Positions 19,011 through 28,473 are shown, counted from the first letter of the stretch. The stretch is 64,000 nt of DNA from Oryzomicrobium terrae (GCF_008274805.1 NZ_CP022579.1:868001-932000), one strand, 5' to 3'. Numbers and translations are program-made. The notes: generated by a model from the sequence alone, not told the origin.

Positions 19011-19556
19011 ATGAGCGGCGTGACGACGGCCCAGGACGATGCCCCCGCCCCGGCGGCGGTCTGGCTGAAATGGTTGGCCGTGGCCGTGGCGGTGATCGTC
19101 CTCGACCAGGCTTCCAAGCTGTGGGTGCTGGACCTGTTCGCCCTGGGCGAATCCCGGCCGGTGACCGGCTTCTTCAACCTGGTGCTGGTGTACAACCCGG
19201 GGGCGGCGTTCAGCTTCCTGGCGGCGGCCGGCGGCTGGCAGCGCTGGTTCTTCGTCGTGCTGGCGGCGGCCGTGTCGTTGTGGATGGGCACCATGTTGCG
19301 CCGCCACGCCGGGCAGCCCGGCCATCGCGGCTTGTGCTGGGGGCTGACCCTGGTGATGGGCGGGGCAATCGGCAACGTCATCGACCGGTTTGCCTACGGG
19401 GCGGTGGTGGATTTTCTCGATGTGCACGCCTTGGGCTGGCACTGGCCGGCCTTCAATCTGGCCGACTCGGCGATCTGCCTGGGGGTGGCGCTGCTGGCCT
19501 GGCACGAGTTGCGCCAGGGCAAGGGAGAAAAACCGGACGGACGCGGTCAAAGCTGA
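19011..19556 (+). CDS. lspA: Lipoprotein signal peptidase II
   Basis: Aspartyl protease of the inner membrane that removes signal peptides from prolipoproteins. 181 residues, four membrane segments, catalytic aspartates in [10 protein letters not shown] and FNLADSAI, and the family stretch [12 protein letters not shown] 15-residue hydrophilic N-terminal extension precedes the first segment. A probable client, the SodC lipoprotein, is encoded at 59 kb. Confidence 0.96.
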   Translation: MSGVTTAQDDAPAPAAVWLKWLAVAVAVIVLDQASKLWVLDLFALGESRPVTGFFNLVLVYNPGAAFSFLAAAGGWQRWFFVVLAAAVSLWMGTMLRRHAGQPGHRGLCWGLTLVMGGAIGNVIDRFAYGAVVDFLDVHALGWHWPAFNLADSAICLGVALLAWHELRQGKGEKPDGRGQS

Positions 19557-19593
19557 TCCCGGCTTCCGCCTGTTTGATCACCGACGAATTGCC

Positions 19594-20172
19594 ATGACCG
19601 ATTCCCGCCCCTCCCATCTGCGCATCCCTCCCGGGCAGCATCAGGTTCAGGACTTTCCCGTCCTCGACCTGGGCATCCGTCCCGGTTTGACCCACGACGA
19701 CTGGCGCCTGCGCCTGTTCGGCGAGGTGGCCCAGGAGGTGGTGCTCGACTGGGGCCAGTTGCTGACCTTGCCGCAGACCAAGGTCGTGATCGATTTTCAC
19801 TGCGTCACCACCTGGACCCGTCTCGACATGGCCTGGGAAGGCGTCCTGGCCCGGGACGTGATTGCCCTGGCGTCTCCCACCCCGGCGGCGCGCCACGTGG
19901 TGCTGCACAGCGCCGACGGCTACACCACCAATCTGCCCCTGGCGGCGCTCTTGGACGACGACGTGCTGGTGGCCCATTCGGTGGAGGATGCGCCCCTGTC
20001 CGACGACCACGGTGGCCCCGTGCGTCTGCTTGTGCCCAAACGCTACGGCTGGAAGAGCGCCAAGTGGCTGACCGGCATCGAATTCACCCGGGACGACCAC
20101 CCCGGCTACTGGGAAGTGCGCGGCTACCACAACGAAGCCGACCCCTGGAAAGAGGAGCGCTACGGCGACTGA
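19594..20172 (+). CDS. Sulfite oxidase-like molybdopterin enzyme, stand-alone domain
   Basis: 192 residues comprising only the molybdopterin-binding domain of the sulfite oxidase family. The likely molybdenum-ligand Cys is in DFHCVTTWTRLDMAWEGV; RYGWKSAKWLTGIEF near the C-terminus is also a family hallmark. No signal peptide or Tat motif is present, so it should be cytoplasmic. Substrate unknown; related proteins include MsrP catalytic subunits, but its small size and lack of export separate it from those. It sits between lspA and slpA, which are usually adjacent, so it looks inserted into a conserved operon. Confidence 0.8.
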   Translation: MTDSRPSHLRIPPGQHQVQDFPVLDLGIRPGLTHDDWRLRLFGEVAQEVVLDWGQLLTLPQTKVVIDFHCVTTWTRLDMAWEGVLARDVIALASPTPAARHVVLHSADGYTTNLPLAALLDDDVLVAHSVEDAPLSDDHGGPVRLLVPKRYGWKSAKWLTGIEFTRDDHPGYWEVRGYHNEADPWKEERYGD

Positions 20173-20243
20173 GCCGCCGCCGCGTTTCTGCACGTCCCGA
20201 CCCATTCATCCGATCCACCCGCAACCTGCGACCCGAACCGACC

Positions 20244-20693
20244 ATGTCCGCTTCCTCCGCCACCGAACCGGTGGTCACCCCCTCCAGCTTCCTCACCCTG
20301 CACTACCGGGTGTCCACCAGCGACGGCACCGAGGTGATCAGCACCTTCGACATGAGCCCGGCCACCCTGCAGATGGGCGGCGGCCAGCTCGCCCCGACCC
20401 TGGAAAACAAGCTCCTCGGCTTGTCCGCCGGCGCCCGCCAGACCTTCGAACTGGCCCCGGGTGAGGCTTTCGGCGAGCACAACCCGCGGTTGGTCGAACG
20501 CATCCTGCGCAGCGCCCTGCCGGACGGTCTGGAGCTCAAGGAGAATGCGGTGGTTGAATTCGCCACCCCGGAAGGGGCCGAGTTCGCCGGCTTCGTGCGC
20601 GAGCTTAGCGACAGCCACGCCCTGATCGACTTCAACCACCCTCTTGCCGGCAAGTCGGTGCGCTTCGACGTGCACCTGATCGGCGTGCTGTAA
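20244..20693 (+). CDS. slpA: FKBP-type peptidyl-prolyl isomerase SlpA
   Basis: Short FKBP with an inserted chaperone (IF) domain, 149 residues. LTLHYRVSTSDGTEVIST starts the FKBP fold, followed by GGGQLAPTLENKLLGLSAG and the IF-domain region GEAFGEHNPRLVERI. C-terminal DFNHPLAGKSVRFDVHLIGV is a strong family marker. Cytoplasmic folding helper. It is next to ispH, as in many proteobacteria. Confidence 0.94.
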   Translation: MSASSATEPVVTPSSFLTLHYRVSTSDGTEVISTFDMSPATLQMGGGQLAPTLENKLLGLSAGARQTFELAPGEAFGEHNPRLVERILRSALPDGLELKENAVVEFATPEGAEFAGFVRELSDSHALIDFNHPLAGKSVRFDVHLIGVL

Positions 20694-20697
20694 GCGG

Positions 20698-20787
20698 GGG
20701 CTGAAACCCCCCGCGGGCTGAAACCCCGCGCCCCGTGGGCATCTCCACGGGGTATGCCCGGAGATGCCCGTCCCTATTGGCTCTTGG
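20698..20787. repeat. Dispersed TGGCGCGGGGTTT repeat, locus B (degenerate)
   Basis: Two adjacent copies of the inverted core, CTGAAACCCC-CCGCG (from 20701) and CTGAAACCCCGCG (from 20718), then a hairpin GGGCATCTCC/GGAGATGCCC (20738-20769), then CGTCCCTATTGG, the sequence that directly follows the core at locus C. It reads as a family member split by an insertion of about 40 bases. Confidence 0.5.
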
Positions 20788-20838
20788 GCCTGCCTGCCCG
20801 GAGCGCCTTATTCCACGCGCCTTTCGAGATACCCCCCC

Positions 20839-21762
20839 ATGCAAGTCATCCTCGCCACCCCCCGCGGTTTCTGTGCCGGCGTCGAGCGCGCCATCGCCAT
20901 CGTCGAACGCGCCCTGGAACTGTTCGGCGCCCCGATCTACGTGCGCCACGAGGTGGTGCACAACCGCTTCGTGGTGGACGGCCTCAAGGCCAAGGGCGCC
21001 GTGTTCGTCGAGGAATTGGACGAGGTGCCGGACGGCGCCACGGTGATCTTCTCCGCTCACGGCGTGGCCAAGGCGGTGCGCAGCGAGGCCGAGGCTCGGG
21101 GCCTCAAGGTGTTCGACGCCACCTGCCCCCTGGTGACCAAGGTGCATCTGGAAGTGGCGCGCATGCGCAAGGACGGCCGCGAAATCATCATGATCGGCCA
21201 CAAGGGCCACCCGGAAGTGGAAGGCACCATGGGCCAGGCCGAGGGCGGCATGTACCTGGTGGAAACCCCGGCCGACGTGGCCGCCCTGGCGGTGCGCGAT
21301 CCGGCCAAGCTGGCCTACGTGACCCAGACCACCCTGTCGGTGGACGACGCCGCCGTGGTGGTCAGCGCCCTGCGCGAGCGCTTCCCCGAGATCGTCGGGC
21401 CGAAGAAGGACGACATTTGCTACGCGACGCAGAACCGCCAGGATGCGGTCAAGCAGCTGGCCGGCCAATCCCAGGTGGTGATCGTGGTGGGCAGCCCGAA
21501 CAGCTCCAATTCCAACCGGCTGCGCGAAGTCGCCGAGTTGAAGGGGGTCCCCGCCTACATGGTCGACCGGGCCGATCAGATCGATCCGGCCTGGATCGCC
21601 GGCAAGGACAACGTCGGTGTCACCGCCGGGGCCTCGGCGCCGGAAGTGCTGGTGGATGAGGTCGTCCAGCGCCTGCGCGACCAGGGGGCCGACGCGGTGC
21701 GCCTGGCCGAAGGCGCCGTCGAAAACACCGTTTTTCCCCTGCCCAAGGAACTGAGCGCCTGA
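20839..21762 (+). CDS. ispH: 4-hydroxy-3-methylbut-2-enyl diphosphate reductase
   Basis: [4Fe-4S] enzyme of the last MEP step, giving IPP and DMAPP. 307 residues. The three cluster cysteines are in [22 protein letters not shown] and [11 protein letters not shown]; substrate-binding histidines in YVRHEVVHN and [16 protein letters not shown] near the third cysteine. I chose ATG 20839 because [14 protein letters not shown] is the family start; the open frame upstream crosses the repeat at 20.7 kb. It supplies the same pathway that begins with dxs at 4.8 kb. Confidence 0.96.
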   Translation: MQVILATPRGFCAGVERAIAIVERALELFGAPIYVRHEVVHNRFVVDGLKAKGAVFVEELDEVPDGATVIFSAHGVAKAVRSEAEARGLKVFDATCPLVTKVHLEVARMRKDGREIIMIGHKGHPEVEGTMGQAEGGMYLVETPADVAALAVRDPAKLAYVTQTTLSVDDAAVVVSALRERFPEIVGPKKDDICYATQNRQDAVKQLAGQSQVVIVVGSPNSSNSNRLREVAELKGVPAYMVDRADQIDPAWIAGKDNVGVTAGASAPEVLVDEVVQRLRDQGADAVRLAEGAVENTVFPLPKELSA

Positions 21763-21799
21763 GACCGGCGGGCCGGTCAGCGTTTTCTCGCCAGCGCCA

Positions 21800-21841
21800 A
21801 AAACAAACGGGGCAGACCGCCAGGTCTGCCCCGTTTGTTTT
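21800..21841. terminator. Bidirectional terminator between ispH and pilY1
   Basis: Perfect 19-bp stem (AAAACAAACGGGGCAGACC with its complement) and a GCCA loop; A and T runs serve both strands. Confidence 0.9.
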
Positions 21842-21873
21842 ACCCCCGGCCTGCTGCTCGCCGGGGCGCCCGC

Positions 21874-24800
21874 TTATTTGTCGATGTTCTGATAGCGGTA
21901 CACCTGCTTGCGCTTGGTGATGATGTTGAGCTTGACCTTCTGCGGGTCCAGGGCCGAGCCGCCGCTGTCGTTGGGCCGGCCGCCGATCAGGAACGGGTAC
22001 TTGTTGTCGCCGATCTGTACCACCCCGGCCACGGCCGAGGGCGGAATGCCGCCGCCGGCAAAGGTGGCCGAACGGATGCCGTCCCCGGCGCGCAGGCTGC
22101 CGTCGAGGAAGTTCACCGCGTAGCCGCGCCCGGTGCCCAGGTTGCTGCAGGTGGCGCTGGGGCTGGTGTGGTCGGTGGCCTGGAAGGTGCTGAAGTAGGT
22201 GTAACCCCCGGTGGTAACCGGGGTGGTGACCACTTGCTCGGTGGGCGAGGTGACGGTGGAGTCGAGTTCGATGTACCAGCCTTTGGACGAGACCAGGGCG
22301 GTGCGGTAGTCGGGGGTGATGCCGCCGATCGAGGTGCTGGTGGTATTGACCAGATCGCAGCCGGTATCGAGGGTGGTGTTCCCCTTGGTGTCGCAGTCCA
22401 AGCCGTTGGTGGTGGTGGCAATGGCACTGGCGTAGAAGTCCTTGAAGCCGTAGAAGCGGTTGAGCACCTTGGCGGCCTTGGAGGTGTCCAGGGGCTGCTC
22501 CCGGTCGCCAGAGCCGACCAGCACCATGTTCAGGGCGCCCAGGGTGACCACGTCGGGGGCGTACATGAACTTGCGCGACTGGGTGCCGTAGCTGCTCCAG
22601 TCGGACACTTTGGCGAGGCGGTAGGTGTTCGTCTGCCACTGGGTGGCGTCGTAGCCGGTGTAGCCGCTGGACGGATTGCTCAGGTTGGTGCGCCAGACAT
22701 TGCCCCGGGTATCGACGGCATAGAGTACGTCGGTGTAGCCGTCGCCATTGACGTCGATGGCGCTGATGTCGGCAATGACGCGGCCGGCCGCGCTATTGAC
22801 GCTGGTCAGGTCGATATAGGCCACCTCGTTGCCGTTCTCGGCGTTGAGAATGAAGATGCCCTGGCCTTTGGTCGTGCTGCCGCACAGGGTGGTCTCACTG
22901 TCTTCGCACTTGTCGTAGCCGCCGCCGAACACCACGTAGTTACTGGCCGCCCCCTTGACGCGCAGGATGTGCGGCGTGGACCAGGTCTGGCCGATCTTGG
23001 TGACGTTGCTGCCCCGGGCCGTCGTGCAGTTGTTATCGTCGCCGTCGTTGGGGCAGCCGTATTTCCACAGCAGGGTGGGGTTGGCGGAGGAGGAGGGGCG
23101 GTTGGTGACGTTGAAAGCGTACAGGGTGCGGCCACCTCGGCGCATCGAGGCATAGAGGTGGAGCTTGGTGATGTTGTCGTTGGCGTCCCGCTCCTGGTAG
23201 GCGCTGATCGATCCGTCGAAGAAGTAGTCCTTGGGAATCGGCGTCGGGGTCTCGGTGCTGGATACGGTGGGGTATTTGATCTTCGGCTCGTTCTCGCGCA
23301 GCCGGTTGAACTTGGCAAAGAATTCCGGGGCGACGAACGACCACAGTTCGCTGCCGCCGGCGCTGGTGGTCTGGTTGCCGTCCACCGCCCGCAGCATGCC
23401 GTCGCCGCTACCGTAGAAGACCACGACGTCGTTGTTGCTGGCAGTGCCGTAGTTGATCGCCAGGGGGCGGGAATGGACCACGTCGCCATGGATGGTCGGA
23501 CGCATCAGGTTGGGTGAGGGCGGCGTGTTGCCGCTGGCATCCTTGTACAACTGGTAGCTGCCGGAAACGTCCGTGGGGCCATCGCCGACGTTGATCCCCC
23601 GCACCCAGTTCACCAGCGTGGAACTGAGGGTGGATGAGGAAATCTGGGTGGTGTTGAAATCCACCAGGCTGGTGCAGGCGAGGGTGGCGCAGGTCTTGAT
23701 GTTGCGGGTGTCCGTAGTCAGGGCGCGCAGCTTTTCGGCAATGGCCCCCCGTTCGACGATGTTGCCGTCGGGTAGGTCGGAATAAACCGAGATTCCCGAG
23801 GGTAGGGTCGGGCAGGCCGTCAGCGGCGTTTGCGCTTCTGGCACCCGCTGCCAGTAGGTGCCCGAGTCGGTGGTCCAGAAACTGGTGGCGCAAGCCTTGA
23901 TGAAGCCCGTGTTGGCGCTGTCCACCGCGGCAGTGCCGGCCTTGTCGGCGAGGAACAGGGAGGTGTTGGCCCCTGTGCCGCTGACCGCGAATTGGTATTG
24001 CTTCAGGTTGCCCGCCCAGCGCGGCCGGGCCGAGCCGTCGGGACGGAACATGCCGATGAACACCTGGTTCAGGTAGGTGCCCTGGGTGTTGACGCTGACG
24101 GGCAGGGACGCCGAAGCGAACACGCTGTTGACGGCAGCGATCTGGGTGAAGATGTCCTTGAAGGCGTCGATCAAGCTCTTCAGGTCACCATTGATTTGAT
24201 AATAGCCACTGGTGCCGGTGCCGCCGTTGAGGGCCATGGAACGGAGCAGCTGGCCTTGGTCGGCGTCCGGGCTGCCGTTGAAAATGTCGAGGGTGTAGGT
24301 ATAGACCGGCTGCTGCCCGGCGGCACTGCTGACGTCGGTGGTGGCGAGGAACTGGGACCATTCGTCGGCGAAGCGGATCGACGATTTGTTGCTGACGCTG
24401 TACAGCTGGTTGGGCGAGTAGCCCAGGCCGGTCAGGGTGCTGTTGGTGGGCGGGGTGGCGTTCTGGTTGGTGCCGTATTCCTGGTTGGGGAACTTGTTGC
24501 CGATCAGGACGATGTAGTTCTTGCCGCAGCTGTTGGCGCTGGAAATGGGGCTTTTGTAGGTGCTCTTGCCGTTGTCGGTGAAGGCGCTGGCGTCTTCCAG
24601 GGTCGTGGGTTGCGAGTTGCGGATCGGGCCGAAGGCCGTGGCGCTGGCCGGGGTGCCTGCCGTACCGGTATTGGCATTGGCCGGGTTGGTGTAGCCACCG
24701 AAGTATTTGAATGCCTCGAACAGCGGTGCGCCGTATTCTGCCGACGAGGGCCCCTTGAAGTCCGGGGTGGTGATGTTGGTGGCGATGTTTTCCAGGTCGC

Positions 24801-25260
24801 TGGTCAGGCTGGCGCAGTAGGTGCTATCCAGACCCTTGATGGCGTGGCGGATATAGCCGGTGGTCACGCTGTTGGATGAAACCGTGCCTGCAGTGTTGTA
24901 CAGCATTACCCCGGCATTGATGTTCAATTTGGTGCCTGTTCCGCACACCAGCTCGTTGATGACCAGCTTGAGGGCACGCATTTCCACCTGGCCCTGCTTG
25001 AGCGAGGAGTCGCTGCCGAACACCTGGGAGACGTAATTCTGGCAGGTGGTATCGGTCCCGCACTTGGCCAGAACGCCGGCCTTGGTCCAGGCCTGGTTGT
25101 TGGCCGACCAGTTGGATGAGTTGTCCACGAAGAACAGCACGTTGGGCGCGTTCAGGCTGGTGTTGCCCGAGGTGTACAGGTCGATGTCCTCGGCCCAGGC
25201 CGGGGCAGCGAGCAAGGCGATGGCAAGGGACAGCAGGGTCGGGCGTGAGGGAAAGGTCAT
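21874..25260 (-). CDS. pilY1: Type IV pilus tip adhesin / biogenesis factor PilY1
   Basis: 1128 residues. Signal peptide (1-23, ending APAWA), an N-terminal vWA-like region starting with NVLFFVDNSSNWS, a Ser/Thr/Asn-rich middle, and a C-terminal beta-propeller (about 560-1120) with a calcium-binding loop DVNGDGYTD near residue 835, as known for PilY1. The metal-site motif reads DNSSN rather than DxSxS, so metal binding by the vWA-like part is uncertain. It is last in the minor pilin operon; an AGGAG site precedes ATG 25260. Likely carried at the pilus tip with PilX, V, W and FimT, acting in adhesion, retraction control and surface sensing. Confidence 0.9.
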   Translation of the reverse strand: MTFPSRPTLLSLAIALLAAPAWAEDIDLYTSGNTSLNAPNVLFFVDNSSNWSANNQAWTKAGVLAKCGTDTTCQNYVSQVFGSDSSLKQGQVEMRALKLVINELVCGTGTKLNINAGVMLYNTAGTVSSNSVTTGYIRHAIKGLDSTYCASLTSDLENIATNITTPDFKGPSSAEYGAPLFEAFKYFGGYTNPANANTGTAGTPASATAFGPIRNSQPTTLEDASAFTDNGKSTYKSPISSANSCGKNYIVLIGNKFPNQEYGTNQNATPPTNSTLTGLGYSPNQLYSVSNKSSIRFADEWSQFLATTDVSSAAGQQPVYTYTLDIFNGSPDADQGQLLRSMALNGGTGTSGYYQINGDLKSLIDAFKDIFTQIAAVNSVFASASLPVSVNTQGTYLNQVFIGMFRPDGSARPRWAGNLKQYQFAVSGTGANTSLFLADKAGTAAVDSANTGFIKACATSFWTTDSGTYWQRVPEAQTPLTACPTLPSGISVYSDLPDGNIVERGAIAEKLRALTTDTRNIKTCATLACTSLVDFNTTQISSSTLSSTLVNWVRGINVGDGPTDVSGSYQLYKDASGNTPPSPNLMRPTIHGDVVHSRPLAINYGTASNNDVVVFYGSGDGMLRAVDGNQTTSAGGSELWSFVAPEFFAKFNRLRENEPKIKYPTVSSTETPTPIPKDYFFDGSISAYQERDANDNITKLHLYASMRRGGRTLYAFNVTNRPSSSANPTLLWKYGCPNDGDDNNCTTARGSNVTKIGQTWSTPHILRVKGAASNYVVFGGGYDKCEDSETTLCGSTTKGQGIFILNAENGNEVAYIDLTSVNSAAGRVIADISAIDVNGDGYTDVLYAVDTRGNVWRTNLSNPSSGYTGYDATQWQTNTYRLAKVSDWSSYGTQSRKFMYAPDVVTLGALNMVLVGSGDREQPLDTSKAAKVLNRFYGFKDFYASAIATTTNGLDCDTKGNTTLDTGCDLVNTTSTSIGGITPDYRTALVSSKGWYIELDSTVTSPTEQVVTTPVTTGGYTYFSTFQATDHTSPSATCSNLGTGRGYAVNFLDGSLRAGDGIRSATFAGGGIPPSAVAGVVQIGDNKYPFLIGGRPNDSGGSALDPQKVKLNIITKRKQVYRYQNIDK

Positions 25261-25281
25261 GGCGGGCTCCTGATCAGCCGG

Positions 25282-25881
25282 TTACTTGCACTTGTTCTCT
25301 GCGTCGGTGTAGTCCATCCGGGCTTCGATACCCTGGCTGTGGGTCGCCTGGGCGCCGGTGGCGGGGTCGGTCACCACGGCCTGGACGTCGAACAGGGCGG
25401 TGGCGCACAGCGAGTTGTCGTTGAGGTTGCCCATGCCCGGGGTCACGATCACCACCCCGGATGAGGATTGGCCGGTGAAGCAGGCAGCATCGGTGGCGGC
25501 TACCGTGGGCGTGCCGGAGACGGTGGTGACCAATTCACTCTTCTTGATGTAGCGGTAGCGTTTGCATTTGGGCGCCTTGACCGTGACTTGGAGCGCCTTG
25601 GCGTCGGTGGAGGGGTCGTCCTGGGCCAGGCTCACCTGGGTGGTCGTGTCGGCGGTATTGGCGAGGAAGGTGCTGCTGTTCATGGCCTGGCCGAGGGCGT
25701 AGTTGGCGGCAGCGTCGGCTTCGGCGCGAAACTGCTGGTTGTTGACCAGTTGCAGGTTGGTGGTGGCCAGGCGCATGGCGGCCAGGGCCAGCAGGGTCAC
25801 CAGGATCAGCATGATCAGGGCGATGAACAGTACCGCGCCGCGCTGTGCGGTCGAACGGGGGGAGGCGGTGGCCGGGATCAT
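25282..25881 (-). CDS. pilX: Minor pilin PilX
   Basis: 199 residues; short basic leader, then the hydrophobic segment GAVLFIALIMLILVTLLALAA typical of PilX N-termini, which lack the usual Glu5. The soluble part has cysteines near the C-terminus (KAPKCKRYR, DAACFTG, SLCATAL, ENKCK) that could form disulfides. Its ATG overlaps the pilW stop by four bases and pilY1 starts 21 bases downstream. PilX works with PilY1 in pilus assembly priming. Confidence 0.88.
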   Translation of the reverse strand: MIPATASPRSTAQRGAVLFIALIMLILVTLLALAAMRLATTNLQLVNNQQFRAEADAAANYALGQAMNSSTFLANTADTTTQVSLAQDDPSTDAKALQVTVKAPKCKRYRYIKKSELVTTVSGTPTVAATDAACFTGQSSSGVVIVTPGMGNLNDNSLCATALFDVQAVVTDPATGAQATHSQGIEARMDYTDAENKCK

Positions 25882-26933
25882 TGCCGTCTGCCTTGGGGAT
25901 TGACGAAGTTGATGTAGGTGGTGAATACCCGGCGCTTGTAAGCATCGCCCGGTGCCGTGGTCAGCACCCAGTCGGCCATGGCGTAGGTCTTGTCGTTCAC
26001 GTAACCGCTGGTCGCCTGGGTGGCGATACCCAGCAGGTGCAGTCGGGCTCCGACGATGTTGGGCCCTTGGTTCTGCCAGTTCGGGTTGGGGGGCGCGGTG
26101 TTCTGGGTGGCGGGGGGCCAGACGGTGGCCGAACAGGCGATGCTGTCGGTGGACACGCCGGAGTTGTAGATGAAGCAGTCCGGGCTGCCATCGCCGGTGG
26201 TGTCGATGCCGTATTCGATCTGCATGTTCTCGATGCCGTCGGCGATCAACTGCGGTGTGCCGACGGCTCCGTTGCCGATATCCACCTGCATCAACTGGTT
26301 ACTGGTGTTGATGTAGAAAATGCGGCGGACATAGCTGCGGATCGGGGCCGCGGTGGTGCAATTCTTGGCACGCAGGGTAAAGGGCGAGGTGGCAGCATAG
26401 GCTGCCAGGACGGAGGGCGTAGTGGAATACTCGTCGCCGCATTCGGAAACCTGGAGGTACACCCTGCCCACAGTCAGGGTTTCGCAGTCGCTGGAGGTGC
26501 CGCCGGTCGTGCAGGTGGCGGCGCGCTGGACCAGGACGGCGTCGGTGTTGCTCTTGCGGTTGGTGGTGCAGCTGCTGAACGGATCGGGGGTGTCGGTCTG
26601 GTTGCTGCCCCGCACGAACAGGCCCATGGAGCCGTTCCAGTCGGCGAGGGATGTGGAGCAAGGGGCGTCGGTACTGCCGCTGACTGTGGCCAGGGTGCCA
26701 TAGAAGCCCGCCAGGGACAGTTCGTCACGCAGCAGGTTGAGCGCGTAATTGCCGTTTTCCAGCACATCGGCGGAACGGTCCAGCTCGCGCCGGGTGCTGC
26801 TGTTGTTGACGAACAGTGCCACCAGGGCGCCCAGGACGATCAGACCGATGACCAGGGAGATCATCAGTTCGACCAGGGAAAAGCCGACCTGGGAGCGTCG
26901 TGCTGCCTTTGAAAAAAAGAAATGTGGCCCCAT
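25878..26933 (-). CDS. pilW: Minor pilin PilW
   Basis: 351 residues with a class III prepilin leader: basic stretch then G/FSLVELMISLVIGLIVLGAL, cleaved by PilD after Gly and with Glu5 present. The large C-terminal domain (PilW type) is Cys- and Thr-rich. Part of the pilE-fimT-pilV-pilW-pilX-pilY1 operon: four-base overlap with pilX and three bases from pilV. Confidence 0.9.
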   Translation of the reverse strand: MGPHFFFSKAARRSQVGFSLVELMISLVIGLIVLGALVALFVNNSSTRRELDRSADVLENGNYALNLLRDELSLAGFYGTLATVSGSTDAPCSTSLADWNGSMGLFVRGSNQTDTPDPFSSCTTNRKSNTDAVLVQRAATCTTGGTSSDCETLTVGRVYLQVSECGDEYSTTPSVLAAYAATSPFTLRAKNCTTAAPIRSYVRRIFYINTSNQLMQVDIGNGAVGTPQLIADGIENMQIEYGIDTTGDGSPDCFIYNSGVSTDSIACSATVWPPATQNTAPPNPNWQNQGPNIVGARLHLLGIATQATSGYVNDKTYAMADWVLTTAPGDAYKRRVFTTYINFVNPQGRRQ

Positions 26934-26936
26934 GGT

Positions 26937-27572
26937 TCAGCCTGTCAGTTGGGGGATCAGGACCCGGGTGGTGACGGAGCGGCGCAGACCGGCACCGAAA
27001 TCGTTGTTGGCGGCACAGCGCCCGCCCGGCGAGGTGCTGGCGGGCTCGGCCTCGGGGCCGATGCCCTGCCAGACGACCACGATGAAGAAATCGGCCACGG
27101 CGCTGCTGGGATTGCTGGTGGCGATGATGCAGCCCCGGGCGCCGATCATGGCGCCGACGTTCTGGCCACCGCGGGTTTCCGAGGCTCCCTTGAGGGCGAG
27201 GCTCCAATTGCAGACGCTGCGTGAGGCGCCAGAGAGCGCAGTACAGGAAGTATAGGAATCCCCGGTGCCATAGACCGTGGGGCTCGTCCCGCTGCCGGCC
27301 AGGGTGAGGTAGCCGGCGGCGCCACTGACCGGGTCATCGTTGAGCAGCCCTCGGCCCGAGGCGATGTTGTCCTCCATTTCCCGGGCCAGGGCCAGGGCAT
27401 TGGCGCGCTGGTACGACTCCATTTCGGCAATGGAGGCCTTGGATTGAAGGCCCGCCAAACCGAGCAGGCCGATGATCAGGATGACGATGGTGACCAGTAC
27501 CTCGATCATTCCCACGCCGCGCATAGCGCGCCGGGAAGGTCCTGCCAGCAGCGGGTACATGGCCGGGCTCAT
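26937..27572 (-). CDS. pilV: Minor pilin PilV
   Basis: 211 residues with prepilin signature RGVG/MIEVLVTIVILIIGLLGLAGLQ (PilV type, Glu5 present). The start at 27572 is set by a four-base overlap (ATGA) with the fimT stop; further upstream codons in frame would lie inside fimT. PilV is part of the initiating tip complex. Confidence 0.88.
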   Translation of the reverse strand: MSPAMYPLLAGPSRRAMRGVGMIEVLVTIVILIIGLLGLAGLQSKASIAEMESYQRANALALAREMEDNIASGRGLLNDDPVSGAAGYLTLAGSGTSPTVYGTGDSYTSCTALSGASRSVCNWSLALKGASETRGGQNVGAMIGARGCIIATSNPSSAVADFFIVVVWQGIGPEAEPASTSPGGRCAANNDFGAGLRRSVTTRVLIPQLTG

Positions 27573-28045
27573 GGGCAGGCTCCATCGCTGATCTGGGGGC
27601 GTCCCACCGTGTCCACGGTGACGCAACGCGTTTTGCTGCTGCCCCGGGCGGTCACCGTGATCTTGGTGTTGGCCCCGGCGCTGAGACGGCCAAAGCCGTT
27701 GTAGCTGATCGTGGGGGCGGCAGGGTTGAATGTCAGCCCCGGGGTAGCGGGCTCACTGCGCAGCGTAACGTCATTGTTGCTGGCGTCCTTATAAATGATC
27801 GTCCAGCCGGCCGCCAGGTCCGTGGTCTTCAAACTGACGCTGATGTTGCGCTTGATCGCTTCGCTGCGAGCCAGCATCAGTCCGTCGTGCAGCGCCGAGG
27901 TCGCCGCCCGGGCCCGTTGACTGGCGATCAGCTCGGAAAAGGACGGCACGCCTATTCCGATCAGAATGGCCAGCACGGCCAGCGCCACCATCATCTCGAT
28001 GAGGGTGAAACCGGCGCGGGCGCGGCGGGCAGCGGTGGCGTGCAT
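27569..28045 (-). CDS. fimT: Minor pilin FimT/GspH type
   Basis: 158 residues; prepilin leader RRARAG/FTLIEMMVALAVLAILIGIGVP with Glu5, followed by the GspH/FimT beta domain (SFSELIASQRARAATSALHDGLMLARSEAIKRN as its start, quoted in pieces: SFSELIASQRARAAT, LMLARSEAIKRN). ATG 28045 shares one base with the pilE stop (TGATG); a GTG one codon earlier is possible. Two C-terminal cysteines may form a disulfide. Confidence 0.88.
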   Translation of the reverse strand: MHATAARRARAGFTLIEMMVALAVLAILIGIGVPSFSELIASQRARAATSALHDGLMLARSEAIKRNISVSLKTTDLAAGWTIIYKDASNNDVTLRSEPATPGLTFNPAAPTISYNGFGRLSAGANTKITVTARGSSKTRCVTVDTVGRPQISDGACP

Positions 28046-28473
28046 CACCGGCTCCAGTACTGGGCTGGGGTCTTGGCGCCGGTTTGATCCACCGTCAGCG
28101 TTACGTCGCCCGCCATCGAACCTTTGGGCGTTGCCGAAACGGTAAAGGTGGGAGGAGAGGCTGAGTTGCTCCCCGCCACGGAGAAGGTGTAATCCCCCTG
28201 GATTTCCGTGGGGACCGTGACCTTGATATCGGTTTGCGTTGTGGCGGTGAGGTCGGTGAAGAAGGCGTAGGTGCGATTGACCAGCAGGAAGTTGTGTTCC
28301 TTGGCTGCGATGTCCATCAGTACCGCCTGGGCAGAGGCCCGCTTGCCCTTCTTGATGTAATCCCGGTAAGAGGGATAGGCCACTGCAGCCAGGATGGCCA
28401 CGATAGCGACGGTGATCATCAATTCCATCAAGGTAAAACCCCGGATGGCACGAGGGGAGGTCTGGGCTGTCAT
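28045..28473 (-). CDS. pilE: Type IV pilin, PilE-like
   Basis: 142 residues, the size of a pilin; leader MTAQTSPRAIRG/FTLMELMITVAIVAILAAVA with Glu5, then YPSYRDYIKKGKRASAQ, the usual PilE start. The C-terminal part lacks the paired cysteines expected in many major pilins, so it is more likely a minor pilin of the PilE class than the main subunit. Start ATG 28473 is fixed by the prepilin leader. It heads the six-gene operon, whereas in the well-known pseudomonad cluster pilE is last. Confidence 0.88.
   Translation of the reverse strand: MTAQTSPRAIRGFTLMELMITVAIVAILAAVAYPSYRDYIKKGKRASAQAVLMDIAAKEHNFLLVNRTYAFFTDLTATTQTDIKVTVPTEIQGDYTFSVAGSNSASPPTFTVSATPKGSMAGDVTLTVDQTGAKTPAQYWSR

Noticed and set aside
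21835..24879. Long plus-strand open frames opposite pilY1
   Set aside because: They are antisense shadows caused by GC-rich third positions of pilY1; their translations are Gly/Val/Ala-rich without any domain.
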